64,000 nucleotides of DNA, taken from positions 248,001 through 312,000 of the forward strand of contig NZ_JAIQDE010000002.1 in the NCBI RefSeq assembly GCF_020037015.1, written 5' to 3'. Below the pieces are notes generated by a model that was not told the DNA's origin, searched no databases, and worked only from the letters and a program-made list of their open reading frames with translations. The DNA is from Corallococcus sp. AS-1-6. GTDB taxonomy: Bacteria; Myxococcota; Myxococcia; Myxococcales; Myxococcaceae. The translations under genes and the position numbers were made by a program. Positions 1 through 9,196 of the stretch are shown here, piece by piece. Each line of letters starts with the position of its first letter. Position 1 is the first letter of the stretch.

Positions 1-964
1 CATCGCCGGTGACGAAGAGCGCCAGCGTGTCGCCCGGGAGCTCCGGCGTGGCGGGGACCTCCACCAGCGGCAGCCCCTCCACCGACGTGTCCCCGGAGAG
101 CCCCGGGGTGCCCGCGTCCGGCGGCGGCAGCGACTCCGAGGGGAGCGGCGCGGCGGCGGCGTCATGCGCGGCCAGCAGCGCCCCCCGCCACGTGTCCACC
201 GGCATGCGGTCCAGCCCCGGCCCCGGCACCGTCAGCACGCGGGCCGTCGTCAGGGCGCGGGTGAAGTCGTGCGCCGCCTTCACCGGATGGGCCGGATCCT
301 TCTCCGCGCCGAGCAGCACCCACGGCTGCTTCAGCGCCCGCGCGGGTGAGAGCCGCTCCCGTCTGCCTTTGTCCGCGCGCGAGCGCACGAGCCCCGCGCC
401 CGGGCAGAAGGCCGCGGACGTCGTCAGCTCCGGCGTGAAGTCCACGCTCACCGCGCCCCGGAACGTGCCCGGCGGCGCCTGGGCCAGCGCCGCGTAGGCC
501 AGCGCCGCGCCCGTGCCGTCCCCCACGAGGACGGGGTGCAGGTACTCGGGCAGCTCCGCGTGCCGCTGGTAGCCCTGGCTCAGGACCTCCAGGTCGCCCG
601 CCGGATACGCGCACCGGGTGCCCTTCTCCAGGGCCCGCAGGTAGGCCCCGGCGTCCACCCCGAGCACCAGCGCGCCGTGCGACGCCAGCGCCAGGGACAG
701 CTCCAGCGCCCTGCCCTGCTCCGCGGGCCCATCCGCCAGCAGGAGCACCACCGTCCCGGGCCTCCCCGGGGGCGTCACCACCGTCACGTGGCCCAGGCGG
801 CCTCCGGGGTGCAGCGTCTCCACGCGCGGCGCCACCGGAGGCTGGGGCTCGGAGACCGCCACCGGGGCCGGCGCGACGGAGGGCGCCGCGCACGTGCGCG
901 CCCCCAGGACGAGCGCCAGCGCCAGCACGGCCCCGACGCCGAACCACCGGGCGCGCTTCCTCAT
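1..964 (-). CDS. acvB: AcvB/VirJ-like alpha/beta-hydrolase, 3'-truncated by window edge
   Basis: Probable exported AcvB/VirJ-family protein. In Agrobacterium AcvB hydrolyses aminoacyl-phosphatidylglycerol, opposing MprF; that role is transferred here by family and context. About 321 codons are visible before the window ends. The N-terminus is a hydrophobic signal segment after MRKRARW, ending near a Cys (ARTCAAP), so a lipoprotein is possible. A first hydrolase-like domain follows, with VGDGTGAALAYAAL resembling a nucleophile-elbow region. A second domain begins at LALFVTGD, the segment that precedes the catalytic repeat in this family. The ATG at 964-962 overlaps the mprF stop (ATGA), so the two are translationally coupled and most likely one operon. 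The downstream catalytic residues lie outside the window, so activity cannot be judged. Confidence 0.75.
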   Translation of the reverse strand, partial: MRKRARWFGVGAVLALALVLGARTCAAPSVAPAPVAVSEPQPPVAPRVETLHPGGRLGHVTVVTPPGRPGTVVLLLADGPAEQGRALELSLALASHGALVLGVDAGAYLRALEKGTRCAYPAGDLEVLSQGYQRHAELPEYLHPVLVGDGTGAALAYAALAQAPPGTFRGAVSVDFTPELTTSAAFCPGAGLVRSRADKGRRERLSPARALKQPWVLLGAEKDPAHPVKAAHDFTRALTTARVLTVPGPGLDRMPVDTWRGALLAAHDAAAAPLPSESLPPPDAGTPGLSGDTSVEGLPLVEVPATPELPGDTLALFVTGD

Positions 965-3504
965 CTCGCCACCACCCCGCCCAGCCCGCGCGACACCAGC
1001 GAGGCCACGCCCGCGAGCACGCCCGGCAGCGCGAGCCCGCCCGGTGAGGCCAGGTAGCGCGGCGCCCAGTCCGGACGGAACTTCTCCTTGTACTGGCGCA
1101 GCCCCTGGAAGTTGTAGAAGTGCTCGCCGTGCCGGAACAGGAGCGCGCCCAGCCGGTTCCACATGGGCGCGAGCGCGCGCGCCTCGAAGCCGCTGAAGGG
1201 CGCCATGCCCAGGTTGAAGCGCTGGAAGCCCTGCTGGCGGCCCCACAGCATCAGCGACGTGAAGAGGAAGTCCATGGCCCCGTGGGGGCTGCCCGGCTGG
1301 TAGCGCATGAGGTCCACGCTCAGCTCCTCCTTCGTGTCCGGCGCCCACACGTTGGCGAAGCCCATCAGCACGCCGCTCTTGCGCACCAGCGCCACCGGCC
1401 CCTGCTCCAGGTAGCGCGGGGAGAACCAGCCCAGGCTGAAGCCCTTCTCCCGCGTGTGCTTCTCCGCCAGCCACGCGTCGGAGATGGCCCGCAGTTGGGG
1501 CAGCAGCTCCGGCACGGCCTCGCGCGGCTGGACCTCGAAGGCCCAGCCCTCGCGCTCCATGTGGCGCATGCCGTGGCGCAGGCCCTTGCGCTCCGGCCCC
1601 TCCAGGCTGAAGTGCTGGAGCGGCACGGTGGCCTCCTCGCCCAGCTTGAGCAGCGTGAGGCCCATGTCCAGGTAGCGCGGCAGCGCGCCCGGCCCCACCT
1701 GGTAGAAGCACGCCCAGCCGTGGTGCCGGTCCGCCAGCTCGCGGAAGCGCCACGCCAGCTCCGTCGCCGCGTCCGGCGGCCCCACCGGATCGCCCATGGA
1801 CACCCACGCACGCCCCGACACGCCGTACATGAGGAACGCGGTGCCCGTGTCGTTGAGCAGCAGGGACTTGTCCCCCACCAGCGCCAGCGAGGCCATGGAC
1901 TCCGGTGCGCTCGCCACCAGGGGACGGACCCGCCGCAGCTCCTCCGGCGTCGGCGGGTGCGTGCGCGGAACGGCCGGGCTCAGGAGCGCGGCCAGCCCCG
2001 CCACGACCGTCGCCCCCAGCACGCCCACGCTGGCGCGCAGGAAGCGCGGCGCGTCGCCGGAGAAGGCGAAGTGCCACCAGAGGTCGTTGCGGTACTCCAC
2101 GTGCCGGTAGGAGAAGAAGCCCAGCCACACCGACGCACCCACCACCGCCGCCGTGGCCAGGAACCACCCGGGGCTGAAGGCCTCCGCGAACAGCGACGTG
2201 TGCCGGTAGAACTGCTGATGGAACGGGGCCAGCGCCAGGGCCAGGACGAGCAGCAGCGTGGCCTCCTCGTAGTCCACGCCCTTCACCAGGGAGAACACCG
2301 CGCCCGCCACCAGCAGCACCTGCGTCAGCACATAGGCCGCGTCCAGGCGCCGCTGGAGCCCGCGCGCGAGCAGGAGCAGCGACAGGCCCACCAGGCTGCC
2401 CAGCAGGTGTGACACCTCCAGAAGCGGCAGCGGCACCAGCCGGCGGAGCAGCGCCAGCCGCTCGCCGACGGCCGGCGTCGCGCCGGAGAACAGCAGCACC
2501 GTGCCCGCCACGAACGCCCCCGCCGACGCGGCCCACGGCACCACCGGCGCGAACGAGCTGTGCACCACCTTCGCCAGCCGCGTGAGGTGGTGACGGCGCT
2601 GGAGCAGCTCATGCCCCGCGAGCAGCAGCGCCGCCACCGTGAAGGGCAGCAGGTAGTAGACGAACCGGTACACGAGCAGCACGCCCACGACCCGTGGCGT
2701 GGGCACGTGGGGCGTGAGCGCGGAGAGCATCACCGTCTCGAAGACGCCCAGGCCCGCGGGCACCTGGCTGGCGATGCCCGCCAACTGCGCCAGCGCGAAC
2801 AGCGCCGTGAGCGACGGCAGCGACACGCTGTCCGGCGGCAGCAGCACCCAGAGCACCGCCGCCGCCAGCACCCAGTCCCCGCACGACACCACCAGTTGCG
2901 CCAGCGCCCGCGCGGGCGTGGGCAGCGTCCACTCCAGGCCGCGGATCCGCAGCGGCTTGCGCACGGTGGCGCACGCCACGAAGTACCCCACGAGCAGCAG
3001 CCCCAGCGCGGCGCCCACGCCGTGCGCCACGGACGTGGACAGGGACAGCACCCCGCCCCCGCCCTCCACCACCAACGACGCGCCGGTGACGGCGGCCAGG
3101 CCCAGCCAGAAGGTGAGCGCGTTGAACGCGGACACGCGCGCGACGTCCAGCGCGGTGAGCCCCCACGCGGAATACAGCCGGTAGCGCACCGAGCCGCCGC
3201 TCAGGAACGACGCGCCCAGGTTGTGTCCGAAGGCGTAACCCACGAACGACGTGAGCCCCACGCGCGGATACGGAATCCGGTGCCCCGCGTGCCCCAGCGC
3301 CAGCACGTCGTACAGCGTGAGCGCCAGGTAGTTCACGACCGTCACGGCCAGGGCCAGGAGGATGCGCCTCGACGACACGGACGCGAGCCCCGCGGCCACG
3401 TCCTCGCGGCGGAAATGCGACAGCTCGCGGTGCAGCACATACGCCGCCACGCACAGCAGCAGCAGCGGCAGCGCCGTCGTGAGGACTCTCTGGAGCTTCG
3501 ACAT
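961..3504 (-). CDS. mprF: Bifunctional phosphatidylglycerol aminoacyltransferase/flippase MprF
   Basis: Integral membrane enzyme that transfers an amino acid (usually Lys) from aminoacyl-tRNA to phosphatidylglycerol and flips the product, lowering surface charge and raising resistance to cationic peptides. Length 847 aa, normal for the family. The first ~500 residues are about 14 hydrophobic segments (flippase domain, e.g. the NLGASFLSGGSVRYRLY region). The last ~330 residues are the DUF2156 synthase domain, with the diagnostic FNLGMAPFSGFEA and FYNFQGLRQYKEKF stretches. The ATG at 3504 is preferred over upstream in-frame starts because GGGGAG lies about 7 nt upstream and the hydrophobic first helix follows directly (MSKLQRVLTTALPLLL). 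Overlaps acvB downstream. Amino-acid specificity (Lys or Ala) cannot be read from the sequence. Confidence 0.93.
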   Translation of the reverse strand: MSKLQRVLTTALPLLLLCVAAYVLHRELSHFRREDVAAGLASVSSRRILLALAVTVVNYLALTLYDVLALGHAGHRIPYPRVGLTSFVGYAFGHNLGASFLSGGSVRYRLYSAWGLTALDVARVSAFNALTFWLGLAAVTGASLVVEGGGGVLSLSTSVAHGVGAALGLLLVGYFVACATVRKPLRIRGLEWTLPTPARALAQLVVSCGDWVLAAAVLWVLLPPDSVSLPSLTALFALAQLAGIASQVPAGLGVFETVMLSALTPHVPTPRVVGVLLVYRFVYYLLPFTVAALLLAGHELLQRRHHLTRLAKVVHSSFAPVVPWAASAGAFVAGTVLLFSGATPAVGERLALLRRLVPLPLLEVSHLLGSLVGLSLLLLARGLQRRLDAAYVLTQVLLVAGAVFSLVKGVDYEEATLLLVLALALAPFHQQFYRHTSLFAEAFSPGWFLATAAVVGASVWLGFFSYRHVEYRNDLWWHFAFSGDAPRFLRASVGVLGATVVAGLAALLSPAVPRTHPPTPEELRRVRPLVASAPESMASLALVGDKSLLLNDTGTAFLMYGVSGRAWVSMGDPVGPPDAATELAWRFRELADRHHGWACFYQVGPGALPRYLDMGLTLLKLGEEATVPLQHFSLEGPERKGLRHGMRHMEREGWAFEVQPREAVPELLPQLRAISDAWLAEKHTREKGFSLGWFSPRYLEQGPVALVRKSGVLMGFANVWAPDTKEELSVDLMRYQPGSPHGAMDFLFTSLMLWGRQQGFQRFNLGMAPFSGFEARALAPMWNRLGALLFRHGEHFYNFQGLRQYKEKFRPDWAPRYLASPGGLALPGVLAGVASLVSRGLGGVVAR

Positions 3505-4053
3505 GCCGGCTCTCCCCTGACCGGGAAGACTCAGCATCCGGCATGCCATGCCTCGCGCCGAGGAGACGCGGGGGCAGTCCTCCGCCCGAAATGCCCCAGC
3601 CGAGGCACTTCGCCCCACCCGCGCGGGAGGGCCGGCCAGGCGCCGTGCCTCCCTGGCGCACGGGGAGACGCCGGAGGCTGGGATGCGCTCCGGGGCTGAC
3701 TGTCATTGGGCGCCGGCTCTTGTGTTGAAAACACGCATGAGATCCCGGTCCAGTCAGCCCGGTTTTTCACTCCGCGCATTGTCACAGGAGAAGCCATGCC
3801 GGGCCCTCGCTGGCCTGCCCCCTCCGGAATTCGCGGCTCCTGCCCGGAGGGGAGCTGAACCCTCGGGGTAGGAACCGGAGACAGGACCGACAGCGTGGCG
3901 CCCCCAAGAACAATTTCTTGTTTTACGACTCTGTCTGGACATATTCGTCCGCGTCGTGGACGGCGCGTGAAACGCGGAGGCCGCAGGCACGGCGGGGAGG
4001 CATCAGGGACCCATTTTACTTTTGACCCCCTCGCGCTGGAGCATGTGTCTCGA
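3505..4053. other. Intergenic region between divergent mprF and chemoreceptor genes
   Basis: About 550 bp between two divergently transcribed genes; it must hold both promoters. A small dyad, GTGTT-N3-AACAC at 3722-3734, is the only symmetric element seen. No convincing -35/-10 pair, RNA gene or protein-coding gene was recognised; open frames crossing it have no signal or domain features. Confidence 0.5.
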
Positions 4054-6231
4054 ATGCGTCGCTTCCGCGTCTTCGCTCTCGACCTCCAGCTCCAGCTCAC
4101 GCTCTTCCGCGGCCCCCGGAAGACCCTCTCCCCGCGGTTCGCGGCGGTGGGGACCGTGCTGCTGATGCTCCTCGCGTTCGCACCCGCTGCCCACGCGGAG
4201 GCCCCGGGGAGCCCGGCGGCCAGGCCCGCGCTCGACGGGTGGCGCTACCGCTGGGGAGACTCGCCGCTGGGGCCTGACGGCGTGCCCGCGTGGGCGACGG
4301 AGCCGGAGGACGCGGCGGGCTGGCAGGCCATGACCGCGCTCCAGGAGCCGCCGGGCCGGGAGACGAACACCTTCCTCTGGCTGAGCATCCCCGTGCCCCA
4401 GGGCCCGTGGCTGGAGCCCGCCCTCTTCCTGGGCAACGTCGCCAACGCCTTCGAGGTCTACGCCCAGGGCCAGCGCGTCCACGTGAGCGGCACGCTGGCC
4501 CCTGACGGCCAGGAGCGCATGGAGAACATGGGCTGGAACCTGGTGCCGCTGCCGCCCGCGTCGATGGGCCATCGCGTGCTCCTGCGCATCCAGGCCCATG
4601 GGCCCGCCATCGGCGTCACGCGCGACGCGAAGGTGGGCTCGCGTCTGGAGCTGCTCGCGGAGATGACGCGCATGGGGCTGGCGCCCTTCGTCATGGGGAC
4701 GCTGCTGCTCGGCATTGGCGTGGTGTCGCTGTGCGCCGCGATCCTTCGCCGCCAGTGGCGGATGCTCGCCGCCCTGACGGTGTTCTCCGCGGGCTCGGGC
4801 GCGCTGCTGCTCGGCTCCAGCGGCCTGTTCGTGGCGCTCTGGGGAAAGCCGGCCACCGGCAGCGTGCTGACCCTGCTGGGCTCGTACGCCATCCTGCCCG
4901 GTCTGGCGTGGTTCATCTCCGATACCGTGGGCACGGACAAGCTGCGCTGGTTCCGCCGGGGCGCGGCGGTCGTCACCGTGCCGGCCATCCTCCAGGCGGT
5001 CCTCGTGGTCGTGGACCTGGGCTCCGCGTGGCGGCTGCTGTCCGTCTTCATCCTCTACTCGCTGCCCGGGCTGCTGGTGTGCGTGGGGGTCGCGGTGGTG
5101 GAGGCCTGGAAGGGCAACAAGGACGCGCGCATCTTCGTCGCGGGCCTGGGCATCCTCACCATCGTGCTGCTGCTGAGCACCCTGCCGATGCTGGGCGTGA
5201 TGGAGGCCACCGACAGCCAGGTGCACTGGGGCTTCTTCGCGCTCACGCTGTCGCTGGTGGCCATCGTGGCGCGGCGCTCCGCGGAGGTGGTGCGCTCGCT
5301 GGCGGAGTACACGCACCAACTGGACGCGCGCCGCAAGGACGTGCGCCTGCTGGCCGAGGGCATGGGCCGCGGCGCGGACGAGCTCGCCGCCGTCGTGCAG
5401 CAGTTGCACACCTCCAGCGAGGAGCAGACCGTGGGCATCAGCCGCCAGGCCTCCGCGCTGCGTGAGCTGGAGCAGACGGTGGAGGAGATCCGCCAGGGCT
5501 CGCACCTGACGGCGGACAAGGCGCGAGTGCTCGCGGCGTCCGCGGAGAGCGCGGAGGCGGTGGGGCGCGAGGGCGGCGCCGCCCTGGAGCGCACGCTGAC
5601 GGACCTGGCCGCCATCCGCACGGAGGTGTCGGGGATGGCCTCGCGCATCCTGGCGCTCGACGAGCGCACCCGCGAGGTGTCCAGCATCGTCGACGACGTG
5701 AAGACGCTGGCGGATCAGTCCAACATGCTGGCCATCAACGCCGCCATCGAGGCGGTGCGCAACGGCGACAGCGGCAAGGGCTTTGGCGTGGTGGCCAAGG
5801 AGATGCGCCGGCTGGCGGACCAGTCCATCCGCGCCACGGAGCGCATCCGCGACGTGCTCGACGGCGTGAGCATGAGCATGCGCGAGGCCGCGCAGATGAG
5901 CGAGCAGGGCGAGGCGCGCGTGCAGGTGAGCCTGGACGCGGTCCGCAGCTCCGGCGCGCAGTTGCAGAAGCTGACGAACATCATCGGCGACACCACGGGC
6001 AGCGTGCGGCAGATCACCCAGGCCGTGGCGCAGCAGGACTCGGGCACGCACCAGATTGCCCAGGCCATCCAGGAGCTGTCCGGCCAGATGCAGCGCACGC
6101 TCCAGGCCGTGGAGGAGACGCGCACCGTCACCCAGTCCGTGCAGACGCTGGCGGAGGTCATGTCGGGGGCCGCGAGCAAGGCGCTCCGCTCCGGCACGCT
6201 GGACGACCAGCAGAAGCCCGCGGCGGCGTGA
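4054..6231 (+). CDS. Methyl-accepting chemotaxis protein with 7TM (7TMR-DISM-like) sensor
   Basis: Membrane chemoreceptor of 725 aa. A basic N-terminus and one hydrophobic signal segment (~residues 28-48) lead into a ~160-residue periplasmic domain resembling a 7TMR-DISM extracellular fold. About seven hydrophobic helices follow (encoded ~4680-5270), then a cytoplasmic coiled-coil signalling domain. The hairpin tip is clear at 5707-5820 (DQSNMLAINAAIEA, then GKGFGVVAKEMRRLA), which contacts CheA/CheW in this family. There is no HAMP domain; the 7TM bundle feeds the coiled coil directly. The ATG at 4054 was chosen because the signal segment starts shortly after it and GGAG is 12 nt upstream; an in-frame start at 3895 would add 53 unstructured residues. 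The ligand is unknown. No che genes lie nearby, so it probably feeds a remote cluster. Confidence 0.85.
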   Translation: MRRFRVFALDLQLQLTLFRGPRKTLSPRFAAVGTVLLMLLAFAPAAHAEAPGSPAARPALDGWRYRWGDSPLGPDGVPAWATEPEDAAGWQAMTALQEPPGRETNTFLWLSIPVPQGPWLEPALFLGNVANAFEVYAQGQRVHVSGTLAPDGQERMENMGWNLVPLPPASMGHRVLLRIQAHGPAIGVTRDAKVGSRLELLAEMTRMGLAPFVMGTLLLGIGVVSLCAAILRRQWRMLAALTVFSAGSGALLLGSSGLFVALWGKPATGSVLTLLGSYAILPGLAWFISDTVGTDKLRWFRRGAAVVTVPAILQAVLVVVDLGSAWRLLSVFILYSLPGLLVCVGVAVVEAWKGNKDARIFVAGLGILTIVLLLSTLPMLGVMEATDSQVHWGFFALTLSLVAIVARRSAEVVRSLAEYTHQLDARRKDVRLLAEGMGRGADELAAVVQQLHTSSEEQTVGISRQASALRELEQTVEEIRQGSHLTADKARVLAASAESAEAVGREGGAALERTLTDLAAIRTEVSGMASRILALDERTREVSSIVDDVKTLADQSNMLAINAAIEAVRNGDSGKGFGVVAKEMRRLADQSIRATERIRDVLDGVSMSMREAAQMSEQGEARVQVSLDAVRSSGAQLQKLTNIIGDTTGSVRQITQAVAQQDSGTHQIAQAIQELSGQMQRTLQAVEETRTVTQSVQTLAEVMSGAASKALRSGTLDDQQKPAAA

Positions 6232-6262
6232 AGCCCGGGGCCGGCCCGGCTACACTGCGGGC

Positions 6263-6649
6263 ATGGTGCCCCTGACCGACCACTCCGGGCTGTCCCCCGA
6301 GCGGAGAGCCGCCCTGGAGCGGCAGCTCGCGCCGCTCACGCTGCTCCAGGACGTGGTCCGCTGGGGCTTCGCGAGCACGCCGCCGCGCGACGTGGCGGCG
6401 GTGGTGGTCCAGGACGAGTTCACCCACGACGTGGTGCTGCCCTGGGAGGAGACGCGCTACCTCGTCTTCGACACCACCTGACTGGGCGGCGTGACTTCGG
6501 TCTCCGTGTGGGACCGCTGCCCTACCGCGGATGAGCTGCTGGACGCGCGGCTGCGCGCCGGCTGGACGCCCACGCCGACGAGCACCGTCGACGGGGACGT
6601 CGTGCTGGGCCACGCCGCGTGCCGGGTGCCGTCCCGGGCCGCGCGCTGA
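6263..6649 (+). pseudogene. Small conserved-looking protein interrupted by an in-frame TGA
   Basis: The frame starts at ATG 6263 (MVPLTDHSGLSPERR), stops at TGA 6479-6481 after LVFDTT, and continues without another stop to TGA 6647-6649. The downstream 55 codons (LGGVTSVSVWDRCPTADE... ending GHAACRVPSRAAR) look like ordinary protein, with the same strong G/C third-position bias as the upstream part. Full length would be 128 residues. I do not recognise the family. The simplest reading is a recent nonsense mutation, for example TGC or TGG to TGA. Recoding as selenocysteine is an alternative with no direct support. A functional 72-residue short form is also possible. Confidence 0.6.
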
Positions 6650-6758
6650 CGTCCGGGCGACACTCCCCGCGGGCGATGCGTGGAGAACGCGACGTCCGGG
6701 GCACGCGGGCGAGCAGGCGCTGACGAAACCATGACGTGCGGGAAGTACGAGCACCGCC

Positions 6759-7397
6759 ATGGAAGAGAGTTTGAAGCCCCGGTTGCGAGGCCTGTCCCAC
6801 GTCATCGCGTTCGTGGCGGCGCTGGTGGGCTGCGTGTGGCTGGCGCGGCTGCCGGTGCACGGCGCGCAGTACGTGGCGAACCTGGTGTTCGGCTGCAGCC
6901 TGGTGCTGATGTTCGGGGTGAGCGGCGGCTATCACTGGCCCACCTGGAGCGCGGCGACGTACCAGCGGATCCGCCGGTTCGACCACGCGGCCATCTTCAT
7001 CCTCATCGCGGGGAGCTTCACGCCGCTGGCGACGCTGGACGCCATGGGGGGCCTGAGCCAGCGGCTGCTCTGGGTGATGTGGGGCGCGGCGCTGACGGGC
7101 GCCACGTTGACGCTCGCGGGCATCTCCGCGTCGCGGGGCCTGCGCTCGGGGCTCTACGTGGCGCTGGGCTGCGTGGCGGCCCCGGTGTTCTGGAACCTGC
7201 CCGGGGTGATGGGCCAGGGCCGCGTGGGCTGGCTCTTCTTCGGGGCGGCGCTCTACGCCGTGGGCGCGGTGGTGTACGCGCGCCGCTGGCCGGACCCCAT
7301 CCCCCACGTGTTCGGCTACCACGAGGTGTTCCACGTCATGGTCGTCGCCGCGGCCGCCACGCACTACGCTGTGCTGCTGGACTTCGTGGGGCGGTAG
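6759..7397 (+). CDS. Hemolysin III / PAQR-family membrane protein
   Basis: Seven-helix inner-membrane protein of 212 aa, typical length for the bacterial hemolysin III (TrhA/YqfA) branch of the PAQR superfamily. Family marks are SGGYHWP after helix 2, RRFDHAAIFILIAGSFTPL, and the C-terminal GYHEVFHVMVVAAAATHY, which carries two His of the putative metal site. Bacterial members are linked to membrane-lipid homeostasis; hemolysis is not established for most, so the name is historical. It stands alone, ~110 bp after the interrupted gene and 32 bp before a lipoprotein gene. Confidence 0.88.
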   Translation: MEESLKPRLRGLSHVIAFVAALVGCVWLARLPVHGAQYVANLVFGCSLVLMFGVSGGYHWPTWSAATYQRIRRFDHAAIFILIAGSFTPLATLDAMGGLSQRLLWVMWGAALTGATLTLAGISASRGLRSGLYVALGCVAAPVFWNLPGVMGQGRVGWLFFGAALYAVGAVVYARRWPDPIPHVFGYHEVFHVMVVAAAATHYAVLLDFVGR

Positions 7398-7429
7398 GCG
7401 CGCCTCGCGTTAGAGATGAGGCCGTGGCC

Positions 7430-8347
7430 ATGCGTTCGCGCGCGTGCATCGCAATCCTGCTGTTCATTTCGGGCTGTGCCTCGACAGCGCCCATCGCGCA
7501 GGAGCCCGCGGCACGCGGCCAACGGATGGCCAACCTCCAGCGCGCGGCGGCGCTGCCCTGGAAAGACAGCGGGCGGTGCGTCGTTCGTGAAGCGACCCGG
7601 CCCTGGCCCGTGCTGGTGGAGCGGTGCTATCCGGCGCTCGACCATGACCGGGTGGAGTTCCACGACACCACGGGAAGTTGCACGGTCGCCTCCACTGCCG
7701 CCGCGACCCTGGGACTCGGGTTCTGCGTGCTGGCGGCCCCTGAAATCGCCGTGGGAGCCGTCATCGTCCTGGGCGTGGTGGTGGTCGGCGCCGCCATCAA
7801 GGAAGCACTGGATGCGTATGAGTTCCGCCACCTCTATCCCGAGGAGTCAGGGGCCTCACGAGGAACGAGGGTCGCGGTCCGAGATGATGTAGCGAAGCCG
7901 GCGCCCAAGCTGCAACCAGAGCCAGCCGGCCAGGGCAGGCGGCCCCCGGTGCCGCCCGTGCCCGTGGACCGGACGCGCCGAGCCAGTTGTGAGCCGGTTC
8001 CGGTACCGCACGCGGGAGAGGACCACGCGCACAACGAATGCGCCGACAAATTCCCGCCCAACCGATATCCCGGGCACGACGTACTCGTGAACGGCAAGCG
8101 CTTCGATGCGTTGCAAGTCGGCGTGCCTGTGCTGTGGGAAATCAAGACGTATCAATTCGATACGTACAGTGACTACCTGCGGGAACGGGTGGTCGCCCAA
8201 CAGGTGGACGAGTTCCAGGAGGACCGGAAGATCGCGGAGGCATGTGGATATCGCTTCGTCGTTGGGGTGAGCAGTGCCGCCCACAAGGAAGCGCTGCTCC
8301 GACTGGATTCCAGCCTCCAGATCGTCGTCACGGGATGCACACGATGA
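7430..8347 (+). CDS. DUF6310 lipoprotein, probable nuclease-fold toxin
   Basis: Exported lipoprotein of 305 aa. The signal peptide ends in LLFISGCAS (lipobox Cys ~residue 15). A hydrophobic stretch (~100-130) suggests a membrane segment, then a Pro-rich linker leads to a C-terminal domain starting near HNECADKFPPNRYPGHD. Within it, GKRFDALQ followed by LWEIKTYQFDTY resembles the D...E-x-K core of PD-(D/E)XK nucleases. I recognise this as the DUF6310 family of Myxococcota. The next gene overlaps by ATGA and is a DUF5953 protein, an arrangement typical of toxin plus immunity protein; that function is inferred, not shown for this family. Confidence 0.7.
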   Translation: MRSRACIAILLFISGCASTAPIAQEPAARGQRMANLQRAAALPWKDSGRCVVREATRPWPVLVERCYPALDHDRVEFHDTTGSCTVASTAAATLGLGFCVLAAPEIAVGAVIVLGVVVVGAAIKEALDAYEFRHLYPEESGASRGTRVAVRDDVAKPAPKLQPEPAGQGRRPPVPPVPVDRTRRASCEPVPVPHAGEDHAHNECADKFPPNRYPGHDVLVNGKRFDALQVGVPVLWEIKTYQFDTYSDYLRERVVAQQVDEFQEDRKIAEACGYRFVVGVSSAAHKEALLRLDSSLQIVVTGCTR

Positions 8348-9096
8348 CCACACGAAAACGCCTTGAGCTGAACGTCTACGCGCCCGCGCTCGTGAAGAAT
8401 GACGGCCGGACACTCGCTGTCGTCCGAGGTCTTGAGCTGGCGCTACCCGGTTTGCGCCTGGAGTGGGAAATCGACAAAGAAGGGCGTCCTGTTGAGGTAC
8501 CGCAACGCGAAGCCTGGCTCGCTGAGGCAGCCACACGCGGAAAGCTCCCGTTGCTATGTAACGGCGACGAGAGCTACCCCGTAACCATTTCCGGGATGCG
8601 GCGCTTCGCCAGCGCGAGCGCGGGCGGTCAACCCCAGTTCCAGGTCCATGCGAAGCTGCCACTGGACGCGCCCGTCGTCACAGCGGCAGCGGACGTGCTC
8701 GAGGCTGTCACCCAGGGCATACGCGCATACTGGGGGCAAGCAACGCCGGACGGCGCTGCGTTGGACATCGCCTATCAGATTGCCCCCACCCGAGAAGGAC
8801 CGCCGTCCCCACGCCGGGGGCTGCCTGCCCTGAAGCTCTTCCAGCACATCCGCTCGCCCGAAATCCCCTACTACCTCGGGTGGCTGAACTACTGGTCGGA
8901 TGCCGCCGCACGGGCCATCGGGTTCCCGGCCCCTGCTCGCGACTCCGAATTGCTCTCACGGTCCCGGCGCACGGCGACAGGGTGGCTCGTCCAACTCACC
9001 GAGGCGCCCCTCGACCTGGACGACCCCGCCCACCTGGAAGCGCTCAAACAAGCCTACGAGCGCTTCCCTGAAATCGGCGGGCGCGGAGTGCCCTGA
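8344..9096 (+). CDS. DUF5953 protein, probable cognate immunity protein
   Basis: Cytoplasmic protein of 250 aa with no signal peptide or membrane helix. The ATG at 8344 overlaps the stop of the DUF6310 gene (ATGA), so the two are translated in a coupled way; an in-frame ATG three codons upstream is possible. Residues IPYYLGWLNYWSDAAARAIGF and the acidic C-terminal segment recall Imm52-like immunity proteins, which is why I favour an immunity role for the preceding nuclease-like product. Codons are less GC-biased than in the flanking genes, consistent with accessory DNA. Confidence 0.65.
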   Translation: MTTRKRLELNVYAPALVKNDGRTLAVVRGLELALPGLRLEWEIDKEGRPVEVPQREAWLAEAATRGKLPLLCNGDESYPVTISGMRRFASASAGGQPQFQVHAKLPLDAPVVTAAADVLEAVTQGIRAYWGQATPDGAALDIAYQIAPTREGPPSPRRGLPALKLFQHIRSPEIPYYLGWLNYWSDAAARAIGFPAPARDSELLSRSRRTATGWLVQLTEAPLDLDDPAHLEALKQAYERFPEIGGRGVP

Positions 9097-9196
9097 CGCG
9101 GGCGCTGGAGTGTCGGTCACCGCACGCCGCATCGGCCGCGACTCCAGGTGCCGCGCCCCATGGCGGGATGGATCCTCCGACTGAGGAGCAACCACC

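Noticed and set aside
1120-2412. Long open frame on the plus strand, antisense to mprF
   Set aside because: His/Gln/Arg-rich composition with no domain; a by-product of strong GC3 bias in mprF.
3895-4053. Earlier start for the chemoreceptor
   Set aside because: Adds 53 basic, low-complexity residues before the signal segment and lacks an RBS.
6479-6481. Selenocysteine codon
   Set aside because: No convincing bacterial SECIS hairpin right after the TGA and no Sec genes in view; kept only as an alternative.
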